Origin: Janthinobacterium rivuli
GTDB taxonomy: Bacteria > Pseudomonadota > Gammaproteobacteria > Burkholderiales > Burkholderiaceae_D
DNA: 64,000 nt
Direction of reading: 5' to 3'
NCBI RefSeq assembly: GCF_009208735.1
Contig: NZ_WFLJ01000009.1
Location: forward strand, 1 to 64,000
Position numbers and translations under genes: made by a program. Positions 8,731 to 18,748 of this stretch are shown in pieces (the stretch's first letter is position 1; the number at the start of each line of letters is the position of its first letter). Below the pieces are notes generated by a model. That model was not told the origin of the DNA and ran no database searches. It saw only the letters and a program-made list of their open reading frames with translations.

Positions 8731-9774
8731 ATGCCGATCACCCCACAAGAAGCCCTGCTGCGCTGCATCGAACACCGCGAGATCTTTCACGACGAAATGC
8801 TGTACCTGTTCCGCCAGATCATGTCCGGCGAAATGTCCCCCACCATGATCGCGGCCCTGACCATGGGCTTGCGCGTGAAAAAGGAAACCATCGGCGAAAT
8901 CGCCGCCGCCGCGCAAGTGATGCGCGAGTTTTCCACCAAGGTGCCCATGGCCGACACCACCAACCTGCTCGACATCGTCGGCACGGGCGGCGACGGCGCG
9001 CACACGTTCAACATTTCCACCGCCTCGATGTTCGTGGCGGCGGCCGCCGGCGCGCGCGTGGCCAAGCATGGCGGGCGCAGCGTGTCATCCTCGTCCGGCA
9101 GCGCCGACGTGCTCGATTCCTTGGGCGTCAACATCAACCTGCAGCCCGAGCAGATCGCCCAGTCGATCGCGCAAACGGGCATCGGTTTCATGTACGCGCC
9201 CAACCACCACGCGGCCATGAAGCATGCGGCGCCCGTGCGCCGCGAGCTGGGCGTGCGCACGATCTTCAATATCCTCGGACCGCTGACCAATCCCGCCGGC
9301 GCGCCGAACATTCTGATGGGCGTATTCCACGCCGACCTGGTCGGCATCCAGGTGCGCGTGCTGCAGCGCCTGGGCGCGCAGCATGCCATCGTCGTGTATG
9401 GCCGCGACAATATGGATGAAGTGTCGCTCGGTGCGGCCACCATGGTGGGTGAACTGATCAACGGCGAAATCCGCGAGTATGAAATCCATCCCGAAGACTT
9501 CGGCATGTCGATGATCGCCAGCCGCAACCTGAAAGTGGCCGATTCCGTCGAGTCGAAGGCGAAGATGATGGAAGCGCTGCGCGGCGAGCCTGGCGCGGCC
9601 GCCGACATCGTCGCCCTGAACGCGGGCACGGCGCTGTACGCGGCCGGCGTGGCCAGTTCGATCGAAGACGGCCTGGCGCGTGCGCGCAGCGCCGTCAGCT
9701 CCGGCGCGGCCCTGGCAAAACTGGAACAGTTCGTGCAGGTCACGCAGCAGCTGGGCACACCAAAGCAAGCGTAA
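8731..9774 (+). CDS. trpD: anthranilate phosphoribosyltransferase
   Basis: TrpD transfers the phosphoribosyl group of PRPP to anthranilate. The 347-residue protein shows the PRPP-binding [15 protein letters not shown] loop near residue 80, followed by the anthranilate-side [21 protein letters not shown] segment, and [16 protein letters not shown] further on, all at normal positions. The start ATG at 8731 follows GAAGAAGGAAGCATC, a strong ribosome site, after a 65-base gap from trpG. It is a separate gene, not fused to trpG as in E. coli. Confidence 0.97.
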   Translation: MPITPQEALLRCIEHREIFHDEMLYLFRQIMSGEMSPTMIAALTMGLRVKKETIGEIAAAAQVMREFSTKVPMADTTNLLDIVGTGGDGAHTFNISTASMFVAAAAGARVAKHGGRSVSSSSGSADVLDSLGVNINLQPEQIAQSIAQTGIGFMYAPNHHAAMKHAAPVRRELGVRTIFNILGPLTNPAGAPNILMGVFHADLVGIQVRVLQRLGAQHAIVVYGRDNMDEVSLGAATMVGELINGEIREYEIHPEDFGMSMIASRNLKVADSVESKAKMMEALRGEPGAAADIVALNAGTALYAAGVASSIEDGLARARSAVSSGAALAKLEQFVQVTQQLGTPKQA

Positions 9775-9810
9775 GCTCCCCCCGCCCTCCTTGATAGAAT
9801 AACGACCATC

Positions 9811-10611
9811 ATGTCCGACATACTCGATAAAATCCTGGCCGTGAAGGCCGATGAAGTAGCCAAGGCCAAGGCCCACCGCAGCCTGGCCAGCTTGCGCGGA
9901 GACGTGGAAAGCGACGGCGCCCTGCGCGCCGGCCTGCGCGGTTTTGAAGCGAGCCTGCGCCAGCACATCGCGGCCGGCAAGCCCGGCATCATCGCCGAAG
10001 TGAAAAAGGCCTCGCCGTCGAAAGGCGTGATCCGCGCCGACTTCCGCCCCGCCGACATCGCCGCCAGCTATGCGGCGCATGGCGCGGCCTGCCTGTCCGT
10101 GCTGACGGACGAACAGTTCTTCCAGGGTTCCGTGGCCTATCTGCAGCAGGCGCGTGCCGCCTGCGCCATCCCCGTGCTGCGCAAGGATTTCATGGTCGAC
10201 ATGTACCAGATCTATGAAGCGCGGGCCATGGGCGCCGACTGCATCCTCTTGATCGTCGCGGCGCTCGACCATGGCCTGATGGCCGAGATGGAAGCGTGCG
10301 CCCACGAGCTGGGCATGGGCGTGCTGATCGAAAGCCACGACGGCGAAGAACTGACGGCGGCATTGAAACTCAAGAGCGCGCTGATCGGCATCAACAACCG
10401 CAACCTGCGCACCTTCGAGACCTCGCTCGACACGACCATCAAGCTCTTGCCGCGCATCCCGCAAGACAAATTGATCATCACGGAATCGGGCATCCACGGC
10501 ACGGCCGACGTGCAACGCATGCGCGATGCGCACATCCACAGCTTCCTCGTGGGCGAAGCGTTCATGCGCGCGCCGGACCCCGGCGTGGAGCTGGAACGCC
10601 TGTTCAGCTAA
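9811..10611 (+). CDS. trpC: indole-3-glycerol phosphate synthase
   Basis: TrpC closes the indole ring, converting carboxyphenylamino-deoxyribulose phosphate to indole-3-glycerol phosphate. The 266-residue TIM barrel has the conserved [14 protein letters not shown] (catalytic Lys), [45 protein letters not shown] and ITESGIHG. It is monofunctional; no TrpF domain is attached. It lies 36 bases after trpD and closes the trpEGDC block. The remaining genes trpF, trpB and trpA are not in this window, which is the usual split arrangement in Burkholderiales. Confidence 0.97.
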   Translation: MSDILDKILAVKADEVAKAKAHRSLASLRGDVESDGALRAGLRGFEASLRQHIAAGKPGIIAEVKKASPSKGVIRADFRPADIAASYAAHGAACLSVLTDEQFFQGSVAYLQQARAACAIPVLRKDFMVDMYQIYEARAMGADCILLIVAALDHGLMAEMEACAHELGMGVLIESHDGEELTAALKLKSALIGINNRNLRTFETSLDTTIKLLPRIPQDKLIITESGIHGTADVQRMRDAHIHSFLVGEAFMRAPDPGVELERLFS

Positions 10612-10631
10612 ACCATGGTAGGCTGGCAGCC

Positions 10632-11105
10632 ATGAGACTCGCGATCACCGTCCTTGCCGCCGCTGTCCTGCTGTCGGCCTGCCAGAATGCCTCCCCGCCA
10701 GCGGGGGGCATGCCCATGCCTGTGGAGCGCACGGCCCCTGGCACGCCGGCCGCGATACAGCTCGCCGCCAACATCGACGCCTACAAGGCGCTGGTGGCGC
10801 AGCAGATCATGGCGGCCAACGGCGCATATACGTTCAGCGGGCGTCTGCCGCCCATGCTGCCGGCCATCGTCGTGCTCGACCTGAGCGTGGGCCCGGACGG
10901 CGAGCTGAAAAACGTGCATGTCCACCGTTCCCGCGACAGCGAAGCATCGGCCGCGGCGCTGGCTGCCGTCCGACGCGTGCCAGCGCTCTTTCCGCCGGCG
11001 GGACACCTGATGCGCCGCCACGCCAAGACCTTCGATTTTTCCGAAACCTTCCTCTTCAACGAGCAGTATCGATTCCAGCTGCGAACCTTGTCCGGTCCTC
11101 AGTAA
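10632..11105 (+). CDS. putative lipoprotein with TonB-C-like domain
   Basis: A 157-residue protein begins MRLAITVLAAAVLLSAC, a lipoprotein signal with lipobox LSAC. Residues 60-157 resemble the C-terminal domain of TonB/TolA-type proteins (VLDLSVGPDGELKNVHVHRSRDSEASAAALAAVRR). No proline-rich spanning region is present, so it is not a working TonB itself. It is probably anchored in the envelope; the function is unknown. It follows trpC by 20 bases on the same strand and may be read from the trp transcript. Its last 50 bases overlap the convergent diguanylate cyclase gene. Confidence 0.72.
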   Translation: MRLAITVLAAAVLLSACQNASPPAGGMPMPVERTAPGTPAAIQLAANIDAYKALVAQQIMAANGAYTFSGRLPPMLPAIVVLDLSVGPDGELKNVHVHRSRDSEASAAALAAVRRVPALFPPAGHLMRRHAKTFDFSETFLFNEQYRFQLRTLSGPQ

Positions 11106-12258
11106 ACGCGCAAGCATCGAGTTCGATGCGATCGCGTCCCCGCTCCTTGGCCAGGTACAGGGCCGCATCGGCGCGCGACAGCAACTGTTCCAGTCCTTCC
11201 ACCACCGATGCCCGGCAAGCGACGCCGATGCTGACCGTACAGGATGGCAAGCCCGCATGATTGGACTCGCGCAGCAAGGCGCGGATGCGTTCGGCCACGC
11301 CCAGCGCATCATGCGCCGGCATGTCCGGCATCAGCACGACGAACTCCTCGCCGCCGAAACGCGCCACGCAATCCGATTCGCGCAGGGCGCCACCGATGAC
11401 GGTGGCCACATGCGCCAGCACCTGGTCACCCACCGCGTGACCGTAGCGGTCATTGATCGATTTGAAGTAATCGAGGTCGATGCTGAGCAATGTCAGCGGC
11501 AGGCGGCGGCGCCGCGGATTACCAATTTCCCGCGCATAGGCGTCGCCAAAGCCGCGCCGGTTCAGCACCTGCGTCAGCGGATCGTGGGTCGAGCGGCGCT
11601 CCAGTATCTGCTGCAGGCGGCGCGTCGCCACCGTCATGAAGCCCACCGTCAGCAGCAGCGCCATGAAATTGGCGACGGCCAGATAGATGCCGGCCGGCGT
11701 GCCGGCCACCGTCAGATTCACGCTGGCGCCGCCATGCAGCAAGGCCGCCACGCCGCGCGCCAGCACCACGACAGCTTGCAGCAGCATCAGCGCGGCAAAG
11801 AAAAAACTCGAAAAATGGCGCTCGCCATGGCGCCATACCAGCTGCACCTGGCGCGCATAAAACAGGAAGACCAGCAGGGAGAAGACCGCCACGCGCGCCG
11901 AGAAATCGGGGTGCACCAGCAGCCACCAGCTATTGCCGGCGATGGCCAGGACGAGTATGAACAGGTAAGCGCGGCGGCTGGGCGCCAGGCCAAAGAATGT
12001 CTCCGTGCCCAGCATCGACAGGCCGATGCCGGCCACCAGCGCCGCATTGGCCGCGATCATGGACAATGCCGGCGGCAGCACTTCACGGGTACCGAACAGT
12101 AGCGACGCGCACACGAGCAGCAACAAACCGGCCGCCCAATGCCCCAGGCCATGCACCTCGCGCCGGAAACTGCGATACACCGAGAACATGACGATGCTCA
12201 TCGCCCCGCACATCAGGGTCGTCATCAGCATGATCGTTCGAGGATCGAGGGTTTGCAC
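11056..12258 (-). CDS. membrane-anchored diguanylate cyclase
   Basis: The 400-residue protein has about six hydrophobic segments in residues 8-215, then a GGDEF domain from about 220 to 385. The active-site motif is GGEEF near residue 303. An RxxD inhibitory site (RESD) sits five residues before it, so product inhibition by c-di-GMP is expected. THDPLTQVLNRRGF opens the domain and the metal-binding SIDLDYFKSIND is intact. It should synthesise c-di-GMP from two GTP at the inner membrane. The sensory input of the membrane part is not recognised. It is a single gene. Confidence 0.92.
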   Translation of the reverse strand: MQTLDPRTIMLMTTLMCGAMSIVMFSVYRSFRREVHGLGHWAAGLLLLVCASLLFGTREVLPPALSMIAANAALVAGIGLSMLGTETFFGLAPSRRAYLFILVLAIAGNSWWLLVHPDFSARVAVFSLLVFLFYARQVQLVWRHGERHFSSFFFAALMLLQAVVVLARGVAALLHGGASVNLTVAGTPAGIYLAVANFMALLLTVGFMTVATRRLQQILERRSTHDPLTQVLNRRGFGDAYAREIGNPRRRRLPLTLLSIDLDYFKSINDRYGHAVGDQVLAHVATVIGGALRESDCVARFGGEEFVVLMPDMPAHDALGVAERIRALLRESNHAGLPSCTVSIGVACRASVVEGLEQLLSRADAALYLAKERGRDRIELDACAFTEDRTRFAAGIDTAR

Positions 12259-12396
12259 GTTGGACGCGATCTAAAAGAGACAGTTCGGCAATTTTAGTTT
12301 AGTTAAAGCAAAATTAGTTCATTTGCAGTAAATATGATGGCAAGCCGGCAGTATCGGCCGGAGATGTGCATTTGAGAAAATGTATCTTGAAAGAAG

Positions 12397-12420
12397 AAAC
12401 CGGCCAGTGACGGCCGGTTT
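12397..12420 (-). terminator. Rho-independent terminator after the M61 peptidase gene
   Basis: A perfect 9-bp stem AAACCGGCC/GGCCGGTTT closes a six-base loop (AGTGAC). On the minus strand it is followed by a T-rich stretch (CTTCTTT), so it ends the operon finishing at 12447. The rest of the spacer to 12258 is AT-rich and probably holds the promoter of the diguanylate cyclase gene. Confidence 0.8.
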
Positions 12421-12446
12421 TCTGTCTTACTGCATGACAAACAACA

Positions 12447-14357
12447 TCATGCGGCGCTAGGACGCTTCGGCCCCGTGGCCTTCTTTGGCGCCGGCAGCAG
12501 GGTCAAACTGACACCCGGCACGCGGTCGCCCTGCAGCACGGCCGCAAACGTCATCAGCTCATCGCGGCGGAAGGCGTGGATCGCCACCTTGGCGCCGACG
12601 GCATAGCGGCCCAGCAAAGTGTCGAGGTTGGCCGGGTTGCCCGTCACGCGCAAGCCGTCGACGGCCACCAGCACGTCGCCCGCCGACAGGCCTGCCACGT
12701 GGGCGGCGCCGCCCTGGTGCACCTGCGCCAGCTTGGCGTCGTTGCCGTCACGGCCCAGGTTGACGTCCAGGCTGGCTTTTTCCGCCTTGCGCGCGTCGCT
12801 GTATTTCACGCCGAACGGCGCCAGCAAGCGCGCCAGCGGCACGTCGTCCGTGCCGCGGATGTAGCGTTCGAAGAAGGGCTTCATGCGCGTGCCGGAGATT
12901 TCATCGAACAGGGCTTCGACTTCGGCCGGCGTCACGCCCCGGCCTTTTCCTTCTCCCTTGCCCTTGTAGAAATCGCGGCCATAGCGCTGCCACAGTGCCT
13001 GCATCACGTCGTCCAGCGACTGCTCGCCATTCGTCTTCGTGCGGATCGTCAGGTCGAAGGCCAGCGCGATCAGCGAACCCTTGGTGTAGTAGCTGACGAT
13101 GGCGTTCGGCGCATTTTCATCCTGGCGGTAGTACTTGCCCCAGGCGTCGAAGCTGGAATCGGCCACGCTTTGCTTGGTGCGGCCGCTGCCGCGCAAGACG
13201 CTGTTGACGGTCTTGCCCAGCAGTTTGAAGTAGGCCGCCTCGTCGATCAGGCCCGCGCGCACCAGCATCAGGTCATCGTAATAGCTGGTGAAGCCTTCGA
13301 AGAGCCACAGCAGCGGCGAATAGCTTTCCGCCTGCAGGTTGTACGGCGCGAAGGCGGCGGGCTTGATGCGCTTGACGTTCCAGGTGTGGAAGTACTCGTG
13401 GCTGCACAGGCCCAGGAATTTCAGGTAGCCGTCGCCGATCTCGGTGCTGCTTGATGCGGTCGTCGGCAGGTCCGCGCGCGCGCAGATCAGCGCCGTCGAG
13501 GCGCGGTGTTCCAGGCCGCCGTAACCGTCGCCGACGGCCATGGTCATGAACACATAGCGGTCCATCGGCGCCTTTTTCGTCTTCGGCTCGAAGAAGGCGA
13601 TCTGCGTTTCGCAGATGGCTTTCAGGTCGCGGCACAGGCGGTCCAGGTCCAGGTTCGGTACCTTGCCCGTGACGACGATATCGTGCGGCACGCCATATGC
13701 CGTGAAGGTGGCCAGCGCGAAGTCGCCCATCTCCACCGGGTGGTCGATCAGCTCATCGTAATTGGCCGCCTGGTAGCTGCCAAAGCCATAGCGCTTCGCC
13801 TTCAGTTCCGGCAGGGTGGTGGCCACGCGCCAGGTCTTGCAGGCGGCATCCTTCGGCTGCACGATGTGCACTTCATGGGCGTCGGATTCCTGTCCCAGCA
13901 CGCGCAGGAACACACTGGTGCCGTTGAAGAAGCCGTGATTCTGGTCCAGGTGGGCGGCGCGTACGGACAAATCCCAGGCATACACGTCGTATTCGACCGT
14001 CAACGGGCCCTGGCACGGCGCGGCTTGCCACGAATGCTTGTCCAGTTTGCTCAGCGCCACGGCCTTGCCCTCGGACTCGGCGCGGATGCTGACGATGTTG
14101 CGCGAAAATTCGCGGATCATGTAGCTGCCCGGGATCCAGGCCGGCAAGGACAAGACCTGGCCGATGGCGGCCGGCGACTTGACGGTCAACGTCACCTTGA
14201 ACATGTGGCCCGCCAGATCCGCTGCGGCGATGCTGTAGATAATGCCGGCGGCCGGCGTGGTTTTCACTGCGGTTTTCGCCGCGGCTTTGCTTGTGGCTTT
14301 GCCGCCCGCCTTGGCTCCCGCCTTGGCGGTGATTTTTTGAATCGGTGCTTTCTTCAT
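12447..14357 (-). CDS. M61 family metallopeptidase with PDZ domain
   Basis: This 636-residue protein matches the M61 glycyl-aminopeptidase family. An N-terminal beta-domain covers residues about 40-210. The zinc site HEYFH lies in CSHEYFHTWNVKRIKP, with the downstream glutamate in WLFEGFTSYYDDL. A PDZ domain follows near residue 520-600 (VHQGGAAHVAGLSAGDVLVAVDGL). M61 enzymes prefer N-terminal Gly or Ala. Unusually, residues 1-38 are a Lys/Ala-rich histone-H1-like stretch (KAGAKAGGKATSKAAAKTA) rather than a signal peptide. It is 27 bases after mocA and preceded by GAGGA, so it is probably the last gene of the iorAB-mocA operon. Confidence 0.9.
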   Translation of the reverse strand: MKKAPIQKITAKAGAKAGGKATSKAAAKTAVKTTPAAGIIYSIAAADLAGHMFKVTLTVKSPAAIGQVLSLPAWIPGSYMIREFSRNIVSIRAESEGKAVALSKLDKHSWQAAPCQGPLTVEYDVYAWDLSVRAAHLDQNHGFFNGTSVFLRVLGQESDAHEVHIVQPKDAACKTWRVATTLPELKAKRYGFGSYQAANYDELIDHPVEMGDFALATFTAYGVPHDIVVTGKVPNLDLDRLCRDLKAICETQIAFFEPKTKKAPMDRYVFMTMAVGDGYGGLEHRASTALICARADLPTTASSSTEIGDGYLKFLGLCSHEYFHTWNVKRIKPAAFAPYNLQAESYSPLLWLFEGFTSYYDDLMLVRAGLIDEAAYFKLLGKTVNSVLRGSGRTKQSVADSSFDAWGKYYRQDENAPNAIVSYYTKGSLIALAFDLTIRTKTNGEQSLDDVMQALWQRYGRDFYKGKGEGKGRGVTPAEVEALFDEISGTRMKPFFERYIRGTDDVPLARLLAPFGVKYSDARKAEKASLDVNLGRDGNDAKLAQVHQGGAAHVAGLSAGDVLVAVDGLRVTGNPANLDTLLGRYAVGAKVAIHAFRRDELMTFAAVLQGDRVPGVSLTLLPAPKKATGPKRPSAA

Positions 14358-14384
14358 GTTTTCCTCGTGTCTGGCATGGATGTT

Positions 14385-14993
14385 CTACAATCGCCCGGGT
14401 GCGCCAGGCACCGGCGACAAATCGTCAGGTGTATCAATATCGCGCAAGATGCCGCCGTCGTCCACTGTCACTTCGCAAACGGCATGGCTGTTGACGATGC
14501 TGCGCGCACCCTGGTCGCCATCGAGCGCCAGCAGCAGCGGCAAGTGAAAGGCACTGAACGCGACCGGATTGCCGCGCCGCCCCTGGAACACGGGCACGGC
14601 GATGCGCGCGCCATCGCCGATGGCGTGCGACAAGGCGGCGATTGTAGCCGCTTCCACATAAGGCATGTCGCCCAGGGCGATCAGCCAGCCCGGCGCGCAG
14701 CGCACGTATTCGATGGCGCAGGTGAGCGAGGCGGCCATGCCCGTGTCGGCATCATGGCAGACGCGCACCTCGCAGCCCAGCGCACCGAGCGCGCGGGCCA
14801 CCTGCGTATCGTCGGCGCGCACCACGGCCAGCACGCGCGGCAAGGCCGCCAGCATGGCTTTTGCGGCCGCCGCCACCACGGGCAAACCCGCGTGCGGACC
14901 TTCCGTCAACGGCTGCAATAATTTGTTCTGTACGCCGGAAGGGTCAAACCTGCGTCCCCTTCCGGCTGCCAGCAAGATGCCGACCGTACTCAA
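14385..14993 (-). CDS. mocA: MocA-like nucleotidyltransferase (molybdenum cofactor cytidylyl/guanylyl transfer)
   Basis: The 202-residue protein has the nucleotide-binding signature GILLAAGRGRRFDPSGVQNKLLQPL at residues 5-29, ALGDMPYVEAATI in the middle (metal-binding Asp) and VPVFQGRRGNPVAF. MocA adds CMP to molybdopterin-Mo for xanthine-oxidase-type enzymes and acts with them as a maturation factor. The start is a TTG at 14993, chosen because the conserved nucleotide-binding loop begins four residues later and no ATG or GTG fits. It begins 13 bases after iorB, whose product would need exactly this cofactor. Confidence 0.87.
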   Translation of the reverse strand: MSTVGILLAAGRGRRFDPSGVQNKLLQPLTEGPHAGLPVVAAAAKAMLAALPRVLAVVRADDTQVARALGALGCEVRVCHDADTGMAASLTCAIEYVRCAPGWLIALGDMPYVEAATIAALSHAIGDGARIAVPVFQGRRGNPVAFSAFHLPLLLALDGDQGARSIVNSHAVCEVTVDDGGILRDIDTPDDLSPVPGAPGRL

Positions 14994-15006
14994 GACACCA
15001 CTGCCG

Positions 15007-17271
15007 TCATGCGGCCGCCAGGTCGAACGGCAGCTTGCGCAGGCGCTTGCCCGTCAGGGCGAACAGCGCATTGGCGAAGGCAGGCGCCAGCGGCGGCACG
15101 CCCGGCTCGCCCATGCCGGTCGGCGCATCGCCCGACGGCACCAGGTGCACTTCGATCACCGGCATGTCGGGCATGCGCGGCACCGGGTAGTCGCCGAAGT
15201 TCTGCTGCTCCACCACGCCATCCTTGAGCGTGATGGCGGCGCCCGGAATGGTCATGCCCAGCGCCATCAGCGCGGCGCCCTGCACTTGCGCCTCGATCGT
15301 CAACGGATTGACGGCCAGGTTGCAGTGCACGCCCGCCCACACCTGGTGCAGCTCGGGCGCGCCCTGGACCACGGATGCCGTCACCACGTAGGCCACCACG
15401 GAATTGAACGATTCATGCATGGCCACGCCCCAGGCTTGCCCCTTTGGCAGCTTCTTCCTGCCGTAGCCGGACTTGGCCACGGCCAGGTCCAGCGCGGCGA
15501 TGTGGCGCGTGTGCCTGGCGTCGATCAGCTGCTTGCGGTAGGCGACGGGGTCCATCTTCGCCACGTGCGCCGCCTCGTCGATCAGGGTTTCCATGACGAA
15601 GGCCGTATGCGTCGAGCCGACGGAGCGCCACCACAGCACGGGCACGTTCGCCTTGGCCGTGTGCACGGACAGCTTCATCGGCAGGGTGTACGGCTCGCCC
15701 ATGCCTTCGACCATGGTGCCGTCGACGCCATTTTTCACCATGAAGGCTTCGAACGGCGTGCCGGCCATGATGGACTGGCCCACGATGGTGTGGTCCCAGG
15801 CGAGGATCTTGCCTTTGGCGTCAAGGCCGATCTGCGCGCGGTGCACATGCGACGGCCGGTAGTAGCCGCCCTTGATGTCATCCTCGCGGCTCCACATCAG
15901 CTTCAACGGGCCGCTCTTGCCCGCCGCCCGGTACGCCTTGGCCACGTTGACGGCTTCGACCACATAGTCGGACGAGGGAACGGCGCGCCGACCGAAGCCG
16001 CCGCCGGCCATCATCGTGTGCAGGGTCACCTGCTCCGGTTTCAGGCCGGAGGTGGCGGCAATCGCCGCCTGGTCGCCCGTCTGGAACTGCGAGCCCACCC
16101 ACATCGTGCATTTGTCCGCTTGCAGGTCGACGACGCAGTTGAGCGGTTCCATCGGCGCGTGCGCCAGGTAGGGAAATTCGTAGACGGCTTCGATCTTCTT
16201 CGGCGCCGAGGCCAGCTTGCCCATGTCGGCTGGCTTGGCGACCGTGCCTGGCGTCTTCGCCAGCGCCTTGAAGGCAGCCAGCTGCTGGTCGCTGCTGACC
16301 TTTTCCACGGCGCTCGTATCCCACTCGATCACCAGCGCATCGCGTCCCTGCTTGGCGGGCCAGTAGCCATCGGCGATGACGGCCACGCCGCTGCCGCCAC
16401 GGTCAGTTTTCACTTCCAGTACTTCCAGCACGCCCTTGATGGCCTTGGCCTTGCTGGCGTCGAACTTCGCCACCCTGGCGCCAAACACGGGCGGGCGCGC
16501 CACCATCGCCACTTTCGCGCCGGGCGGCTTGAAGTCGATGCCGAACTGCTGTTTTCCCGTGGACTTGGCGGCCGCGTCGAGGCGTTTCACGGGTTTGCCG
16601 ATGATGGCAAAGTCGCGCGGGTCCTTCAGCTTGACGGTAGCGGGCACCGGTTGACGCATGGCCGCGTCGGCAAGTTCGCCAAACGTCGCCTTTTGTCCGC
16701 CGGGGCCATACAGCACGCCCTTGGCGGCGCGCACCTGGTCAGGGTTGACTTTCCACTGCGCGGCGGCGGCGCCCACCAGCATGGCGCGCGCCTTGGCGCC
16801 GATTTCGCGGTACTGCGTGAACGAATGGGCGATGCTGCCCGAGCCGCCCGTCATCTGCATGCCGTAGGCGGCATCCTTGTACTGCTCGCCGGCGGGCGCC
16901 AGCGCGCCATGCACCAGGCTCCAGTCGGCGTCGAGTTCCTCGGCGATCAGCATGGGCAAGCTCGTTTGCACGCCCTGGCCGAATTCCAGCCGGTTCACCT
17001 GCACCGTCACCGTGTTATCGGGGGCGATGTGCAAGAAGGCGTTCGGCGCATACACGGGCTTGGCGGGTGCGGCATCGGCCGCCTGCGCCAGCTTGCCTGC
17101 GCCGGGCAGGAAAAAGCCCAGCATCAAGCCGCCGCCCGCCACCGCGCCGGCCTTCATGAAACCGCGCCGCGAGACGCCATCGGCCAGCGCCACCGGCGCC
17201 GATGCCAGCGCCGCGCCCAGGGTCACGCCGCCATGCTGCAATGCTTCCTGATTCAACCATTCGATACGCAT
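15007..17271 (-). CDS. iorB: isoquinoline 1-oxidoreductase-type molybdopterin subunit
   Basis: The 754-residue protein is the large, molybdenum-binding subunit of a xanthine-oxidase-family hydroxylase of the membrane-side (IorB/aldehyde oxidase) type. A twin-arginine motif SRRGFMKAG at residues 34-42 predicts export by Tat. Conserved features include [34 protein letters not shown] and the active-site glutamate in [14 protein letters not shown] near the end. The electron acceptor is likely a membrane cytochrome or quinone. The substrate (aldehyde, N-heterocycle or similar) cannot be told. The start has a GGAGAGCGAC ribosome site 10 bases after iorA. Confidence 0.92.
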   Translation of the reverse strand: MRIEWLNQEALQHGGVTLGAALASAPVALADGVSRRGFMKAGAVAGGGLMLGFFLPGAGKLAQAADAAPAKPVYAPNAFLHIAPDNTVTVQVNRLEFGQGVQTSLPMLIAEELDADWSLVHGALAPAGEQYKDAAYGMQMTGGSGSIAHSFTQYREIGAKARAMLVGAAAAQWKVNPDQVRAAKGVLYGPGGQKATFGELADAAMRQPVPATVKLKDPRDFAIIGKPVKRLDAAAKSTGKQQFGIDFKPPGAKVAMVARPPVFGARVAKFDASKAKAIKGVLEVLEVKTDRGGSGVAVIADGYWPAKQGRDALVIEWDTSAVEKVSSDQQLAAFKALAKTPGTVAKPADMGKLASAPKKIEAVYEFPYLAHAPMEPLNCVVDLQADKCTMWVGSQFQTGDQAAIAATSGLKPEQVTLHTMMAGGGFGRRAVPSSDYVVEAVNVAKAYRAAGKSGPLKLMWSREDDIKGGYYRPSHVHRAQIGLDAKGKILAWDHTIVGQSIMAGTPFEAFMVKNGVDGTMVEGMGEPYTLPMKLSVHTAKANVPVLWWRSVGSTHTAFVMETLIDEAAHVAKMDPVAYRKQLIDARHTRHIAALDLAVAKSGYGRKKLPKGQAWGVAMHESFNSVVAYVVTASVVQGAPELHQVWAGVHCNLAVNPLTIEAQVQGAALMALGMTIPGAAITLKDGVVEQQNFGDYPVPRMPDMPVIEVHLVPSGDAPTGMGEPGVPPLAPAFANALFALTGKRLRKLPFDLAAA

Positions 17272-17281
17272 GTCGCTCTCC

Positions 17282-17740
17282 TCAGGCCAGGGTCTTGGCC
17301 GCGTCCTTGATGGCTGCGCGGATCCGTTGATAGGTGCCGCAGCGGCAGATATTGCCGCTCATGGCGCCGTCGATGTCGGCGTCGCTGGGCGCCTTGTTGG
17401 TGCGCAGCAGCGCCGTGGCGCTCATCACCTGGCCGCTTTGACAGTAGCCGCATTGCGGCACGTCATGGCGCACCCACGCCGCCTGCACGGCCTTGCCCAC
17501 CTGGTCGTTTTCCATCGCTTCGATGGTGGTGATCTTTTGCGCGCCGACCGAGGAAATCGGCGTGATGCAGGAGCGGATCGGCTGGCCGTCGAGGTGCACC
17601 GTGCAGGCGCCGCACAGGGCCGCGCCGCAACCGAATTTGGTGCCCGTCATGTTCAGGTTATCGCGCAGCGCCCACAGGATGGGCGTGGAAGGATCGGCGT
17701 CGACTTGCGTGTCGCGTCCGTTGATATTCAAGGTAATCAT
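17282..17740 (-). CDS. iorA: 2Fe-2S subunit of the IorAB-type hydroxylase
   Basis: This 152-residue iron-sulphur protein passes electrons from the IorB molybdenum site. The plant-ferredoxin-type cluster ligands are C38, C43, C46 and C58 ([14 protein letters not shown], then RSC). The second cluster uses CGYCQSG near residue 98 and [11 protein letters not shown] near 131. There is no flavin subunit nearby, as expected for the two-subunit IorAB class. AAGGGGAAGCAGCAG provides a strong ribosome site. It is the first gene of the four-gene operon. It carries no signal peptide and is probably exported in complex with IorB. Confidence 0.94.
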   Translation of the reverse strand: MITLNINGRDTQVDADPSTPILWALRDNLNMTGTKFGCGAALCGACTVHLDGQPIRSCITPISSVGAQKITTIEAMENDQVGKAVQAAWVRHDVPQCGYCQSGQVMSATALLRTNKAPSDADIDGAMSGNICRCGTYQRIRAAIKDAAKTLA

Positions 17741-17815
17741 CTGCTGCTTCCCCTTTTTTGGATTGTTATGGCGTCTACAAACAACACTTGATGATACGAC
17801 AGCGGAAATAAGTGC

Positions 17816-17844
17816 AAAAAAAAGCGCGCCTTGCGAGGGCGCGC
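17816..17844 (-). terminator. Rho-independent terminator after dsbC
   Basis: On the minus strand GCGCGCC, a seven-base loop and GGCGCGC are followed by eight T residues (17816-17823 as A on the plus strand). It ends the dsbC transcript 29 bases past its stop. Confidence 0.88.
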
Positions 17845-17872
17845 CGTCCAGCCTTCCTGGCGACAGCCCGGA

Positions 17873-18589
17873 TTACTTAATGGTCGAGAATTTCTGTTCC
17901 AGCGTCTTCGCATCGACCGCGCCCGGAATGCGGCTGCCGTCGGCAAAGAAGATGGCTGGCGTGCCCGAGACGCGCAATTGCTGGCCCAGGGCCAGGATTT
18001 TTTCATGCGGGTTGGCGCAAGTGGCGGCGACCGTGGCTGGCGCCTTGCCATTCAACATCCAGTCATCCCAGGCCTTGTTGCGGTCCGGCGCGCACCAGAC
18101 ATTGCGCGACTTGACGATGGAGTCAGGCGACAGGATGTTGTACATGAAGGTGTAGACGGTGACGTTGTCGATTTCCTTCAGCGCGTTCTGACGGAAGCGT
18201 TTGCAATAGCCGCAGTTCGGATCTTCGAACACGGCGATCACGCGCTTGCCATTGCCCTTGACGGTCTTCATGGCGGAATCGAGCGGCAGGTCGGAGAATT
18301 TGATGCGGTTGACTTCGTCCAGGCGTACCTTGGTCAGGTCTTGCGAGGTCTTGGCGTCGAAGACGTGGCCGACGAACAGGTATTGCGCGGCCTTGTCCGT
18401 GTACAGGATGTCGCCGCCCGTGCGCACTTCATACAGGCCGCCGTACGGCGTTTCCTTGACCGAATCGACCTTGGCGCCTTCGCCCAGGCGCGGCTCGATC
18501 AGCTTTTTGATGTTCGCTTCCGTTGGCGTTTCCGCGCCGGCGCACGACATCATCAGGCCCGAGGCCAGTACCAATGCGATTCTGCTCAT
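17873..18589 (-). CDS. dsbC: thiol:disulfide interchange protein DsbC
   Basis: DsbC is the periplasmic disulfide isomerase. From ATG 18589 the product is 238 residues with a signal peptide (about 1-19, cleavage near AGA-ET). The N-terminal dimerisation domain spans residues about 22-85 and the thioredoxin domain carries the active-site CGYC at C126-C129 (FEDPNCGYCKRF). The cis-proline loop VSGTPAIFF is intact. A second cysteine pair (NVWCAPDR, AATCANP) would form the structural disulfide. The open frame extends 20 codons upstream, but only this ATG gives a signal peptide. It follows the ubiH-like gene on the same strand. Confidence 0.95.
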   Translation of the reverse strand: MSRIALVLASGLMMSCAGAETPTEANIKKLIEPRLGEGAKVDSVKETPYGGLYEVRTGGDILYTDKAAQYLFVGHVFDAKTSQDLTKVRLDEVNRIKFSDLPLDSAMKTVKGNGKRVIAVFEDPNCGYCKRFRQNALKEIDNVTVYTFMYNILSPDSIVKSRNVWCAPDRNKAWDDWMLNGKAPATVAATCANPHEKILALGQQLRVSGTPAIFFADGSRIPGAVDAKTLEQKFSTIK

Positions 18590-18748
18590 TTTTATCACTA
18601 TCACTTCTCCACTTGAAACGCCTGGCGGGACTCGCCTCTGGCCTGGCATCGTTATCTCTTTGACAAAACGATCGCCGCAGACCAGCTGCGGCGACCTTGA
18701 ATTTTCACACCTGCCATTATCCGGCGATATCTTAAGATTCCCTGATAT

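Noticed and set aside
14665-17310. 881-codon open frame on the plus strand opposite mocA and iorB
   Set aside because: Same kind of shadow over genes with intact motifs; composition is unlike a real protein.
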